This document shows, one piece after another, positions 1 to 10,382 of a DNA stretch of 64,000 nucleotides. Origin of the DNA: Toxorhynchites rutilus septentrionalis. Its lineage: Eukaryota; Arthropoda; Insecta; Diptera; Culicidae. The stretch is taken from positions 185,633,983 through 185,697,982 of the forward strand of contig NC_073746.1 in NCBI RefSeq assembly GCF_029784135.1. Reading direction: 5' to 3'. Under the pieces are notes generated by a model, which did not search any database, had not been told where the DNA came from, and saw nothing but the letters and a program-made list of their open reading frames with translations. The translations under genes were made by a program, and so were the position numbers. Each line of letters starts with the position of its first letter. Position 1 is the stretch's first letter.

Positions 1-166
1 GAGAAGACACTGGTTGGTAACTATGATAGCTATCGTGCTATTCTAGTTCCACGAAGTCCAGGCAGTGTTACCTCCAGCGCCTTCAGTACCCCAACAAATA
101 AAAGTGTAATAAATACACCAACTGGAAGTCTTACCTCGAGGAGCAGCTTCAATATGGATTTGAGAG
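1..166 (+). CDS. STK11IP: STK11IP exon (first in window, incomplete 5')
   Basis: Open from base 1 in frame 1. It encodes a Ser/Thr-rich linker (VPRSPGSVTSS...). The donor GTAATT starts at 167 and leaves phase 1. The true 5' boundary may lie outside the window. Confidence 0.75.
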
Positions 167-3100
167 GTAATTCGAACAACGCTTGAAAGGATCATTTAAC
201 CCAATTGTGTTTCGCGGTCTTTCAGATGCTATGAGTGCTTCAATCGTTAGCCAAAGAAGGATAAAGGTGCGCCGAGCGGTAATTTCCGATAATGATATGG
301 GAGATGCTAACCAGCACCTTGAATCTAAAGCGGAATCAGATACTGTGGCAAAGGGTTTAGGTAATTTATATAAACTGTTGTAACATAGTTCAAGAAGCGA
401 ACAACTTGTTGTAATTGTTACAGAAACCAATCAAGATCATTTAGAAACTAAGAAACAAATCGAGAGTCTCCGCAAACAATATGGCAGCGAATGGCTGCAA
501 AATCAGGCCGGGGACATGGTTAAAAACGTAATCGGTTATGACTCCTCGGTCGAGAAAATCTACGAAAGTGCAATGCACTACGAAAACGAAATTCAGATTA
601 TGAAAAAAAACGACCACTCGCAAGCATCCGAGAGAGGCACCGTTGATAGTATTTTAGTGTGTAATTCTAATGAAACTGAACATAGCATCAGAACGTCAAC
701 ACCCGAGGAACGCGATCGAACCGTTCTGATGGAACCATGCGGGTCACCTATAGCAAGGCAATTTGATGGCCGCGCGAATGAATCCGATTTCAAAAGCGTC
801 AATAATGAAAGTGATTCGAATTACCAATCAGTTAACGATACCACCGGCGAAACTACGCGACATTCGCTAGATTTGAACAATATTTACGGTAACGCAGTGG
901 AACTAGAAACAGGTGAGGACTTGGTTGGTGTGATCCTTCTCTTAATCAGTGAGTTTAATTGTTTCAGATTCAGACGATGATGACAACGCAGTCAGCTACA
1001 CAGTAAAAATTAAAGGAAACTCAATGGAAATCGACCTTTCCGTTTCGGAAGCATGGATTCGTGAAAAATATAATGAGAAGTGAGTAAAGATAACTGAGCA
1101 ACTCATTTACTGAGTTCTTTTTTTTTCTAATTCCAGAACGAAAACACGATGGAGTATCAAAACACTCGAAGCATGCGAACGCTCAACCTCAACCAACATA
1201 ATTCTCTTGTTTGATACAATAAAGAAGGATAAGAAAATGCGAACTTATGAATCGGACGAACAGAGTTGTCAGAGGTTGGAGAAACAATTGCGGGAGATGC
1301 TGTCCAAAAGACCGCTATCAGAAATGAATCAAAAGTTGTTTAAATGTGTAGTTTGTAACGCAAAGTTTTCTAGAGAAATCGATACAAACAAGACGTTCGA
1401 TGGTGGGTATGTTCCTATTGTCAACGACACCGATAACTAACGTTTACGAACTATTTCAGATCTTCAGTGTCCTGAATGCAATGGTGGTTATTGTATTGAA
1501 ATTAAAGACTCTCCACCGAAGCGTTTTTTGGCAACAAATGACTCGACAAAAAGTGACATAATTGTGCGGACAGACGAAACGAATGAATCCGCTCCGGCGA
1601 TGGCAGGAGCTTCAGGTCTAGGAGCAACATTCAAGAAGAGTGACTCGAAAAGTAGCATCGGTATGTCGAATTCAGTGAAATTCTCAATGGAGTTCAGGGT
1701 TGGTTCATGTTTGCGTTATGATGTTGTTGGCGATGGATTATTTTCCAAATTACATAATCATATTGTGTTAATTTTACATCATACACACCCACATTAAAAT
1801 ACACCTTTTGTATAAATGATTTAGTTTACTGCTATCATACGCAAACAATATGTACTTCAATGGACTATGCTATTCGTTATTGTCATCAATTCAAGTTCAA
1901 ATACTTATACTAATCTACTAACATTGTATGCTTCCACTGGACACGTTTGATTTTGGATGGAATACACGACAAACCTGTACAATTAGTAGTACTATCAGAT
2001 GCATGGAGGTCACCGATCATTTATAAACCGAGTAAGCTGAACTATTTCTTTGCACTTTCATAAAAATGGAATTATTTTTTTTCCTTGAAGTGGAGCGCGG
2101 TCATTATGTATCGTGAAAATGTTTGAGCGTTTGAACCATGAACATTTTGGATCACTTTGTTTAATCAACCGATAATTTTCCTGTGTGTTGTCACCAAAGC
2201 CTCAAACATTATCGCATTTCCTGTATATAGTAATTTTTCCAGAGAGCTGTTTGTTAGATATAGGTCTGGCTAAAATAACTGCCGTGGCAGTTTCATAGAT
2301 TACCAAAATCTTCCTCGGAGTTGCAAGCGACGACCATATCATCAACGTATATAGAGATGAGGTCAACTTTCTGTCATGGTTGCGGATATACAGACACTTG
2401 TTGGCATCAGCCCGGTGGAAGCTTGAAAACTCCGTCGATCTTCTTATTCCACTCTCGAGCGGACTGCTTGAGTCCGTAAATGTCCGCGTTATGTTGGAGT
2501 GCAAATCCTAATCGGTACATGTCTCGATGGGTAAACGGTTACTGGCCAGTTTTCAGAAAACAAACGCAGCGCTGCGCTTCAGTTTTATTTTCAACAGCGC
2601 GCGCTCAAAGAAAACTCTTATTCTATCTTGGTGCGAAGAGCACAAAATTCATAAGCATGACAGCGCAAAATGTACCCGGCGCAGAACTCAGATACTAAAC
2701 ATTCCTTCTCACTTGTGTGATGCGCGTCTCATTCTATATACACACACATACACATCAATTTCTAGCGCCCGCTTTGTCTTCGTTCGTTCTAAGCAAAGCA
2801 TAAAAACAACAGCGCGCCCCTATTTGAACCACATACGCTTGTGTGAAGAAAAATATCTCAAAAGAGAGAGCAATCCAGTTTCAAGCGCGGTATAGAAATA
2901 CGGCGCAAGCACGGCGCAAATTCCAGCGTAAAACTCAGCTTAACACTGGGCGCAAATCTCTGCGTTTTTGTATATTTTTGCGCAGTTTTTGTATATAGAT
3001 ATACACAGTTGCAGCATTTCTTTGCGCTTCTAGACAACAGAGCCTTGTGGCTCCTAGTCCGAGTCCGTGTCTGGATCTACTTTTACATTCGTAATTTGAA

Positions 3101-6100
3101 GTCGGTGTTGGTCATCGGTGAGGAAGCTCGGTCCCACGGCTGCCGTACGCTACAGGCGGCAATACTCCACTGTGGTTTGCCTCAGTCAAGGGAAAAGTCC
3201 GCCAACGCCAGCAAGATTCCCGGAGAACTCACGTCGGTGAAAGGAACGATGTGAACATGCGAACATCAGGCTGCTCCATCGTTCCATCACTGGAGCTGCA
3301 ACGTCATCGATTCGTGAGTACCCTGAAACTTGTGTGCACACGAACCTCTCCACAGTAGGGAAAACATTTATACAGTAGGGTACACATATAGTAGGGTTAA
3401 GGGTGACGGCAGCGTTAGGAGATAGTATTACGGAATGGGAAACTATGGATCGGACCGCACTCGATGACACCTTCACCATGTACGACCGCTTGTTTTCCGT
3501 CCGCCAGGATAACGAATTTAACTTCACTTTCACGCAGTTCTCGGAAAAAAAATTGATCAGCAACGCCGAAATCTACAATCCATGGTTTGGTTCTACTGCT
3601 TGCTATAACTCTTCCTGCAGCAAGGTCGAAGGACACGGACCCCTTGTTGGAGGATTTCTCAGTAATTTTGGTTCCCTTCTCTGAGTCACGACTCACGAGT
3701 TCGAACTTCCGACATTCGCTCTGCATGTGTCCCAGCTTTTTGCAGTGGTGACAAACGATTTTTATTTTCCAACCGTTGTGGCTGACTTCAACTTGAACTG
3801 GAACCTTGCCGTTTCGCCGCTTCGTCGAGCAGCTTCCGCTTGACCAACTCCAATGTTAGTTCGTCGTCGGAACGACTTTCGAGGGCTGTGGTTAAAGTGT
3901 CGAATGAGCTAGGAAGACTCCTTAGGATCATCGCAACCGTAATGTTTTTTTTCCAGTTCTTGGCCAACGTTGGCCAGACGGAGATAACTCCTCCATCTCG
4001 AACAGAAACTCCGCCATATCTTCGCCGTCGACGAAACGTTTGGCGCAAAAACGTTTTAAGAGCGACATGACTAAATAGAGTAGCCAGTCGATAGGAGCAA
4101 TAGCGTTGTTCAATAACTCAAAGTTACAACGCCTGAGATGTTGTACTGAACTACCTCATACAGATTTATATCTATTTATTTATTTGCCAACAGATTACAA
4201 TAATTATCCCAATGACATGAAAGTTACGACACTACACATATTAATTAAAAACTACGGAAACAACTCTTTTTGCAACTTGAAACATTAAAGTCAAACACAT
4301 CGTAGTATCTGTTGAAGACACGGCACATCCTTCGCATGGGCTCGTTAAATCCATAATTTGTTTGCGAGGGATGGGCGCATAAGAAAATATGAGAGCCTAA
4401 ATTACGGCGGCGGATGTTTATGTTAAGACAGCTTAACAGCGAAGTACAGTCGATGTTACCTTGAAGTAGGTCACCAATGAAGCATGCCATAGTGATGTTA
4501 CGTCTTGTCTCCAGTGATTCCAAGTGTATTAACATGCAACGACTTTTGTAGCTGGGCAAGTTGTGGACGTCATTCCAAGGAAGATACCTCAGAGCGAAAC
4601 GGATAAACTTTCGTTGGATTGCTTCGATACGGTTCACCTCGTTTTGGTAGCATGGGCACCACACTACAGCCGTATATTCCAGTATTGGTCGAACCAAAGA
4701 ACAGTACAAAGCCTTAAGGCAATATATATCCTTGAATTCTTTGGCGAAGCGGAACATGAACCCGAGTTGAGATGAAGCTTTCGACACCACGTAGGCGACG
4801 TGGTCCTTGAATGTAAGCTAGTCCGCGTCATGTTTTTTCTTGCTTGGTGCCGCACTGATATGTGTGTGTGTGTGGTGCTGTGCAATACATCGAGTGTTGA
4901 GATACAACACAGAACAAGCACGCGCGTTACGCTGGAGGAACGAATACGAAAAGCTAAGTCATTCTCATTTTGTCTCTTTCTCTTTATTTTCGCTATATAT
5001 CGAATCTTCTGACGATAAAAGTTTTTTTCTATGTGCAATTCACGAGCAGAATGGCTGAAGGTGGCCGTACACTGTTTGTCCGGAGGTCGGGTGTTTGACG
5101 TTTTTTGGCAGATAGAGTTTGGTTTGAAATTTGTACAAACACTATTTTATTTACCACTCCACAATTATCAACAGTGGTAAACAATGTCAAACATCGAACA
5201 TGTTACTACGTTGAGACGGCGAAGTTCCTTTAGGAACGTTGGTACCATTTGAGAAGAAGTTAACCATGTACCGACAGGTTCGAAGAACAGACCAAAAGAT
5301 TATTATAGGCATCCAATAACTGAATATTTGCTTGTCGTGTTTTGTATCGAATATATTTGATTAGTACACGTTGGTCAAATTTTGTCTGTCAAAAGGAGTC
5401 AAATATTTGGCTTCGGCCGAACAGTGCATGAGTGTAAAGAAACATTGCATCAAGTGTTCTCTAATGTGAATCTTATGGCCGCATTTACATACACCATCAA
5501 CATTGACATCAATGTCCAATAGGATTCACCAAAGAAAATAGTTGACGTTACTGTGTATTGGTCACATTTTAATGTTTTCACTATAGTGGCTTTTCTGCTT
5601 TTTTTTCTAAAGGCATTTATTTGGTCGGTGTTAAGTCAGAGCGAACCAAGTCGCAAAATTAGAAATTTCGAGTTATTGATCACATTAGGTTAAACATTTC
5701 GTAAGCTACATTACACATTTGTCAGATTTGGAAAATCACGCGTATAGCAGGAATAACTTATCGAAATTGTTCTGAACGTTCAATGAAAACCCCTTATAGC
5801 ATCAAACCTTAAACTCGTTTTTCTCGAAATCATAAAAATGTCACATGGTCCGGTCTGACTTAACACCGACCATTTGTTATAGGAATTGCGTGTCAAAACG
5901 AAATATTATTACATGCGACTTGACATAAAATATATCTTCGGCTGTTTTTTGATATTCTCCATCATTCGAATCTAGGAATATCGTTTCGTCGAGTCATTGA
6001 GAGTTCGCGATTATAGAATCACATCACTTACTGCTGTTCTATTTTCCATTTTTTTGGTGTATAGTTGTATTAGTTTGTATGTATTTTTGTATCTGATGTA

Positions 6101-9100
6101 GTCGGTTTGTTGTTCGTTTTTAGAATCACATTACTTACCGCAGTGAATCCTGATTTTTCTCAACCATTTCCACTAACAACTATCCCTTCCATGAAAAACG
6201 CTAGGGAACCACGCTATAGAGGCGACCCTTTTGGCCTTCGGGCGGCGAATATAATACTAACATTCCTTCTCTTCCTCTGGTGACTGTAAGGACGTGGCCG
6301 GTGTCGTTATGGGCCATTTAAAGCTCGAATCACCGAAAATTTCACAACGAGAATGATTTGCTAGTCCCAAGCGTCATTCTGTGTGTTCTTTATGCAATTT
6401 GGTTAGTTCAGGTCAATCACGGAGGGCTACTACGAATTGTAGTCTACCCAAGCTCAAGCTCAAGCTCAATACGTTTTAGGAGCGACACATTCGACGAGGC
6501 TAACGGTTAACGGTTAACGGCTAACGTCATAGCGGTTAACGTCCCGCGACAAATTGCATTACAAATTTCGTTACAATGGCGGCGTCATGGTGTCACTTGC
6601 GGTCCCGGTTTCACTTGGCCAGCGTTGCCTCCATCCTAAGTTTGGTTGAATGGATCTGACATGTTCACTCCGGCGTTATTTGCAGAGGTCCCACAGTGAT
6701 TGTGATTGATTCACAATACAAAAAAAGAAAAGCTATGTTCAGCGGCACGCGATTTTATCTAATGTATTTCGACCATTTATCAAGCGTTTGGGTCTCCAAG
6801 ATGTTGGAGACCTCTCCATTGAGTAATAAAACATGAATATTTCTATTTTGATCAATGGTTAATTTATTATTGCTAGAGTAGCCTGATTGGCGAAAGCGTC
6901 CGTGATGGAATGTGTGGGATGTAGAATGTGGGCAACAAATGATCAGTGTGATCGGGTGATGGGAAATGTAATAACAATGCGTGTATTATTTATGGTGCGA
7001 TGTCTATAGTCGTCACATAAAGTGGCTCAACGAAAACAGCAAATACCAAATCGAACCCAAATATACGCAGCTAATGTCGAACTTAGTTGAACTAGAAGAC
7101 ATTAACGACCTTTCTTGCCGGCTCAATTTCATGGATGAACAAGAAGATAAATATGAAACGTGGCGAATAGATTTTGCCACCGGTTCCGCAAAAGAAAGCA
7201 CAGTATCAACGATATGTAACTTGTGGGAGAAAATCTTTGGAGTGCCTTTGATAAGCTGTAATAACAATAGTAAATGCAATAATAGTGGTAATGATAACAA
7301 CAACAGTACGGCTAGCGATCAAGTTGATGATAGTAATAGTGTCAGTAATAACAATAACTGATACATGTCGTCGTCTTTGGTTTGGTTACTTTAAGTGCGA
7401 TTCACATGAATATTTCTATTTTGATCAATGGTTAATTTATTATTGCTAGAGTAGCCTGATTGGCGAAAGCGTCCGTGATGGAATGTGTGGGATGTAGAAT
7501 GTGGGCAACAAATGATCAGTGTGATCGGGTGATGGGAAATGTAATAACAATGCGTGTATTATTTATGGTGCGATGTCTATAGTCGTCACGAAACAATTAC
7601 CATTTTCGCTTCACACCAATAGAATACAAAACACAAATTTCGATCACATTACGGTCTGCTGTATTGGCAACATGTGTCGTGTATCGATAGAATAGGAATA
7701 CTCTTAAGCCTGAAAATGGTTACTGTGTAATTTACAACAAAAATTGTCGTTAGACAAATAAATGTACACGAACAAATTCGGCTCTGTTACAGTTGAATTG
7801 CTAAATGAGCCTAATAAAATAAACAGATGGAATAAAAAAACGCGAATTTCATTTGGAGTCCAAATGAAATTCGCGTTTTTTCAATTTAATTCTCATATGT
7901 TCTACAGTGACAACGTGGTAAGCGTTGTTAATCCAAATTTTGCGATTCCTTTTTAATTTATTTAGGTAATTAGGTATCCACGATGTTGTTAATGGAATAG
8001 AACTTCTAATACTTGCGGCATGATTAATGAAAGTTTTAAAAAACTTCCATGTTCCAAAGTTCATAAAGTTGTTTTTTTTTGTCATATAAAAAGTCATAAA
8101 TTCAACCGTATTTTTTAACAATTATATATTAATACTCTTAAGATGCTTTTAAATACAATTTCAACTGTGTTTATATAGTATCATCGTCTACTTCAAATTT
8201 TAGGATCTGCTGGCTCGTTGAACGATTCTTCTTCCTGCTCCCGGATCTCTCAAACGAGTAGTTCGTGTGATTCGAACCAAAGCGTTGCTGGCAGCACTAA
8301 TTCAGAGCGGGATAGAGATCTTGATTTATTGGGGAATGAAAGCGACATCGAAATTCTTAGTAATCCTAGCCAAAGTAGTATAGAAGTTCTGTCACGTGGG
8401 TAAGTAGAAACTCTATAATCGCCTGATTAATGTTCGGATTTTGATTATTTTTTTTTCGTAGGTTTATCCCTAGCAGAAAACACTCCGAGGATAATCAAAG
8501 TATCCAAGTGAAAGATGAGGAAACAATGCATGATGACAGTGCAACGACGCTTATCAGCCAAGAAACGTCCACCCATGATCTTATGACAAACCCAACGAAT
8601 AGCGATATTCCCAAGATAGAATGCCCGAGCAACACGGTGAATACAGACGTTACGCTCAACACAACCAAATCGGTACTCTCTCAGAAGAAATCTTTCCTAA
8701 CAGGAGTTAACCTCACAGAAAGTAGTTCTTCCGGTTCCGTTACGGATAGCGTGTGCACAGCGTATGAATCAATCAAAGGTATGGCAAATTTCTGATGATG
8801 GACTATTAGATCAATTACATCTGAGTCTTGCATTTCCAGAGCAAAAACAGGGAACTTCATCGGGCTCGAAATCAGATGGCGACATATCGAAAAAAGATGC
8901 ACAAGCGGAAAAATCTGTCGCTAAACTGGAATCCTCGATGATCGGCACCATGCTTGGCGGCATCATTCAATCCACCAACATGTTAATGTCGCGAACTCCA
9001 AAATTGAATAAGGCGGATTCTTCGTTGAAGTTAACATTCGAGCCCATGCGATACTCTTACACAGATTTTGCCAACGTAGATCATCGCTTGAAGCTGTATC

Positions 9101-10115
9101 TGTACCAGAATCTGTTCGAAGATGCGAACGAATCGTTGAAGTGGCTGGTGTCGTGTGTCATTTTCAATGAAAATCAGCTGGACGAATGGCCCACTGGTTT
9201 CGATGGATTATTCATCATGTCCACGACTAAGTTCTATGTGATGAAAAAAGTCGCTGCAGAGAAGTGAGTCTTGTTTGTATATCAATTTTCATACGTATTC
9301 GATAATGGAATTCTATTTCCAGTGATGATCCATCTACATGGCTGAAGAAACATATTTCTGGAACAATAGATAGAGTCGGGATCGCACAAGTTCTACCATG
9401 GAAGATTGGGATGAAGTTTTACATCAGTGCCATTGGTGGAATTCATATAATTTTACAAGATATTCTGAGGACTGACTGTCTGATATTATTTTTCGCTGGT
9501 GTGTTACGATTTTGCATCGAAGCTTCGTAATGTAACTAACTTATAACATTGAGTGCTGTTTTTTCAGATAATCCACTCCCGGAATACTGCACATTTGACT
9601 CTCAATCGTCGGAGATATTGATGGGAAAGCTCAATAAGGCAACAAAAGGAGACATCGTTAAAATTCTAACGATGGTAAACTTTTGCGACGTCCTATCCGA
9701 TGATGTGCTGCAGAGCATGCAGATGTCTACCTTGTTATTGACCGACAATCATCTGTATCTGGCTACTGACATAAAGTGGCTCAACGAAAACAGCAAATAC
9801 CAAATCGAACCCAAATATACGCAGCTAATGTCGAACTTAGTTGAACTAGAAGACATTAACGACCTTTCTTGCCGGCTCAATTTCATGGATGAACAAGAAG
9901 ATAAATATGAAACGTGGCGAATAGATTTTGCCACCGGTTCCGCAAAAGAAAGCACAGTATCAACGATATGTAACTTGTGGGAGAAAATCTTTGGAGTGCC
10001 TTTGATAAGCTGTAATAACAATAGTAAATGCAATAATAGTGGTAATGATAACAACAACAGTACGGCTAGCGATCAAGTTGATGATAGTAATAGTGTCAGT
10101 AATAACAATAACTGA
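1..10115 (+). CDS. STK11IP: STK11IP (LKB1-interacting protein 1) orthologue, 3' part of gene, 11 exons
   Basis: Partial at the 5' end. The model joins 1-166, 226-360, 424-912, 968-1079, 1137-1402, 1460-1660, 8204-8399, 8462-8778, 8840-9263, 9323-9498 and 9568-10115. These sum to 3030 nt, giving 1009 residues and a TGA. Every junction is GT/AG with agreeing phase. Landmarks follow human STK11IP in order: a basic QRRIKVRRAVIS motif, a KQYGSEWLQ block, paired CxxC motifs (CVVC and CPEC) that may bind zinc, a VDHRLKLYLYQNLF block, and a C-terminal region ending near LWEKIFG. The family's N-terminal leucine-rich repeats must lie upstream of the window. Known for the human protein: it binds the kinase LKB1/STK11 and affects its localisation. 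That role here is inference. The C-terminus ends in an Asn/Ser-rich tail. The 6.5 kb intron (1661-8203) is full of transposon remnants. Confidence 0.88.
226..360 (+). CDS. STK11IP: STK11IP exon with basic VRR motif
   Basis: Acceptor TTTCAG ends at 225. The split codon g|at gives Asp. It encodes SQRRIKVRRAVISDNDMGD, the counterpart of the human RVRVRRASIS segment. Donor GTAATT is at 361, phase 1. Confidence 0.8.
424..912 (+). CDS. STK11IP: STK11IP exon, WLQ block and acidic/Ser linker
   Basis: Acceptor GTTACAG ends at 423. It begins ETNQDHLETKKQIESLRKQ and continues into YGSEWLQ, aligning with the human FGRNWLQ block. A long polar linker follows. The donor GTGAGG starts at 913, phase 1. Confidence 0.82.
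968..1079 (+). CDS. STK11IP: STK11IP exon, acidic stretch and beta-rich segment
   Basis: Acceptor TTTCAG ends at 967. It encodes DSDDDDNAVSYTVKIKG, then the conserved-looking SEAWIREKYNEK. Donor GTGAGT starts at 1080, phase 2. The segment may be the first strands of the PH-like region (inference). Confidence 0.8.
1137..1402 (+). CDS. STK11IP: STK11IP exon with first CxxC motif
   Basis: Acceptor TTCCAG ends at 1136. It encodes TRWSIKTLEACERSTSTNI, then LLFDTIKKDKK, and near its end FKCVVCNAKF, which corresponds to the human FQCLRCGHEF. Donor GTGGGT starts at 1403, phase 1. Confidence 0.82.
1460..1660 (+). CDS. STK11IP: STK11IP exon with second CxxC motif
   Basis: Acceptor TTTCAG ends at 1459. 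It opens DLQCPECNGG, the second half of the four-cysteine pair (human VCPNCGSD). A low-complexity Ser/Thr segment follows. Donor GTATGT starts at 1661, phase 1, and opens the 6.5 kb intron. Confidence 0.82.
1661..2205. other. STK11IP intron, unassigned
   Basis: A+T-rich intronic sequence starting at the donor at 1661. I recognise no coding segment, repeat boundary or RNA gene here. Confidence 0.5.
2205..2540 (-). mobile_element. Ty1/copia reverse transcriptase fragment
   Basis: On the minus strand the frames carry the copia-type RT hallmarks YGLKQSAREWNKKID (about 2480-2430) and, further on, YVDDMVVACNSEEDFG (about 2350-2305). YVDD holds the catalytic Asp pair. The frame is broken by stops and small shifts, so this is a dead relic inside the STK11IP intron. 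It lies in the same orientation as the gag-protease fragment at 3400-4113 and may be the same insertion. Confidence 0.75.
2541..3399. other. GCGC-rich intronic stretch between copia fragments
   Basis: Between the RT and gag-protease relics. It is unusually rich in GCGC and CGCA words (about 2560-2980) for an A+T-rich intron, with a short CA/TA microsatellite near 2738-2755. No LTR pair or coding motif could be recognised. Confidence 0.4.
3400..4113 (-). mobile_element. Ty1/copia gag-protease fragment
   Basis: Read leftwards: a gag segment with ILRSLPSSFDTLTTALESR and LTLELVKRKLLDEA, then a CCHC zinc knuckle CHHCKKLGHMQSEC (about 3765-3722), then a protease start PWIVDFGVADQFF. Copia proteases normally carry DSG at the active site. 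Here it reads DFG, and the frames are broken, so the element is inactive. The order gag-PR on the right and RT on the left (2205-2540) fits one degraded minus-strand copy. Confidence 0.78.
4160..4825 (-). mobile_element. 5'-truncated jockey-like LINE, 3' end of ORF2
   Basis: A 181-residue minus-strand frame (4790-4245), extendable upstream to LTFKDHVAYVVSKASSQLG at about 4825. It is the RT-to-C-terminus region of a non-LTR retrotransposon: ALYCSLVRPILEYTAVVW, RIEAIQRKFIRFALRYLPW, then MRRMCRVFNRYYDVFDF. The homology stops abruptly at about 4825, the usual 5' truncation. The 3' side ends in an A/T-rich tail (TTTAT repeats near 4170-4185). It is inside the STK11IP intron. Confidence 0.8.
5061..5433. 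mobile_element. MITE-like inverted-repeat element with nested SINE tail
   Basis: The left end GGCCGTACACTGTTTGTCCG (from 5063) and the reverse complement of the right end (about 5392-5433, GCACTGTTCGGCCGAAG) form imperfect terminal inverted repeats, each followed by a TTTGAC motif. A SINE tail fragment sits inside at 5199-5260. No coding capacity. Confidence 0.55.
5199..5260 (+). repeat. SINE 3'-tail fragment
   Basis: Matches the last 60 bp or so of the tRNA-derived SINE at 47005-47281: ACGTTGAGACGGC, then AGGAACGTT and a GAAGAAG end. Only the tail is present. Confidence 0.6.
5622..5873. mobile_element. MITE with TGGTCGGTGTTAAGTCAGA inverted termini
   Basis: The terminal inverted repeats TGGTCGGTGTTAAGTCAGA (5622-5640) and its near-complement at 5850-5873 bound about 250 bp of noncoding DNA. 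A related motif, TGTTAAGTCAGACCGGACCA, recurs near 28908-28927 inside the TTAA-flanked MITE. Confidence 0.6.
6215..6478 (+). repeat. Retroposon 3' UTR remnant with AAGCTC tail
   Basis: A noncoding block ending in three AAGCTC hexamers (6450-6470), the form of a LINE or SINE 3' terminus with a short tandem tail. No coding part is attached, so the family is unassigned. Just after it, at about 6500-6545, is a short GGTTAACGGTTAACGG-type repeat. Confidence 0.4.
6831..7016. repeat. 186 bp direct repeat, left copy
   Basis: Identical by eye to 7404-7589. The pair brackets the exon copy at 7015-7407, with the last 2 bp of this copy and the first 4 bp of the right copy shared with the insert. It is unique-looking intronic sequence, not a known LTR: no TG...CA ends, no primer site. 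Confidence 0.9.
7015..7407 (+). pseudogene. STK11IP: Duplicated copy of STK11IP terminal exon inside its own intron
   Basis: 393 bp identical by eye to 9769-10161. It covers the last 115 or so codons, the stop and the first 14 bp of the MITE TIR that follows the real exon. It lacks the terminal exon's acceptor and its first 200 bp. If an upstream TATAG near 7007 were used after the phase-1 exon ending at 1660, the frame would stop within four codons, so a functional product is unlikely. The perfect identity implies a recent event or an assembly effect. Confidence 0.88.
7404..7589. repeat. 186 bp direct repeat, right copy
   Basis: Identical by eye to 6831-7016. See that entry. The sequence after 7589 is the original continuation of the intron. 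Confidence 0.9.
7835..7881. repeat. Perfect 47 bp palindrome (23 bp arms, 1 nt centre)
   Basis: The arms run AAAAAACGCGAATTTCATTT (plus GGA) on the left and the exact complement on the right, centred on the single G at 7858. It lies in the STK11IP intron. With no loop it is not a microRNA precursor shape. Confidence 0.9.
8204..8399 (+). CDS. STK11IP: STK11IP exon, Ser-rich linker
   Basis: Acceptor TTTTAG ends at 8203 after the 6.5 kb intron. It encodes a Ser-rich segment including SERDRDLDLLGNESDIEILS. Donor GTAAGT starts at 8400, phase 2. Confidence 0.8.
8462..8778 (+). CDS. STK11IP: STK11IP exon, polar linker
   Basis: Acceptor after a T-run, CGTAG ending at 8461. It begins GFIPSRKHSEDNQSIQVKDE and is rich in Ser, Thr and Asn. 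Donor GTATGG starts at 8779, phase 1. It is poorly conserved, as expected for this linker. Confidence 0.78.
8840..9263 (+). CDS. STK11IP: STK11IP exon with VDHRLKLYLY block
   Basis: Acceptor TTTCCAG ends at 8839. The C-terminal half encodes NVDHRLKLYLYQNLFEDANE, matching the human SVDHRLRLFLDVEVFSDAQE. LFIMSTTKFYVMKKV follows. Donor GTGAGT starts at 9264, phase 2. Confidence 0.87.
9323..9498 (+). CDS. STK11IP: STK11IP penultimate exon
   Basis: Acceptor TTTCCAG ends at 9322. It encodes DPSTWLKKHISGTIDRVGIA, the counterpart of the human PASWLQLTLAVPLQDLSGI. Donor GTGTGT starts at 9499, phase 1. Confidence 0.83.
9568..10115 (+). CDS. STK11IP: STK11IP terminal exon
   Basis: Acceptor TTTTTTCAG ends at 9567. 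It encodes DNPLPEYCTFDSQSSEILMG through NLWEKIFGVPLIS, a tail dominated by Asn/Ser, then the TGA at 10113-10115. The 3' part (from 9769) is duplicated at 7015-7407. Confidence 0.87.
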
Positions 10116-10147
10116 TACATGTCGTCGTCTTTGGTTTGGTTACTTTA

Positions 10148-10382
10148 AGTGCGATTCACATACAACATCCACGTCACGTTCACGTTCCGTCCCGTCACGT
10201 TGCGTCAATTATTCTTCCAAGCAGTTCTTATGCAAACATTCACATACACCGGCAACGGCAACTTCGACTTGCCGTTGCTGGGATATGTGAATGCTCCAAT
10301 AAGAATTTCATGGTAGAATAATTGACGCAACGTGACGTGACGGAACGTGAACGTGACGTGGATGTTGTATGTGAATCGCGCT
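10148..10382. mobile_element. Harbinger-like MITE in STK11IP 3' UTR
   Basis: About 68 bp inverted arms, starting AGTGCGATTCACATACAAC on the left (10148-10215) and complemented at 10314-10382, flanked by TTA on both sides (10145-10147, 10383-10385). A 3 bp TTA duplication is typical of PIF/Harbinger elements. It starts 32 bp after the STK11IP stop, so the mRNA could carry a long hairpin. Confidence 0.75.

Noticed and set aside
6831..7589. Solo-LTR or LTR-retrotransposon interpretation of the 186 bp direct repeats
   Set aside because: No TG/CA ends, no primer site, no target duplication, and the insert is host exon sequence.
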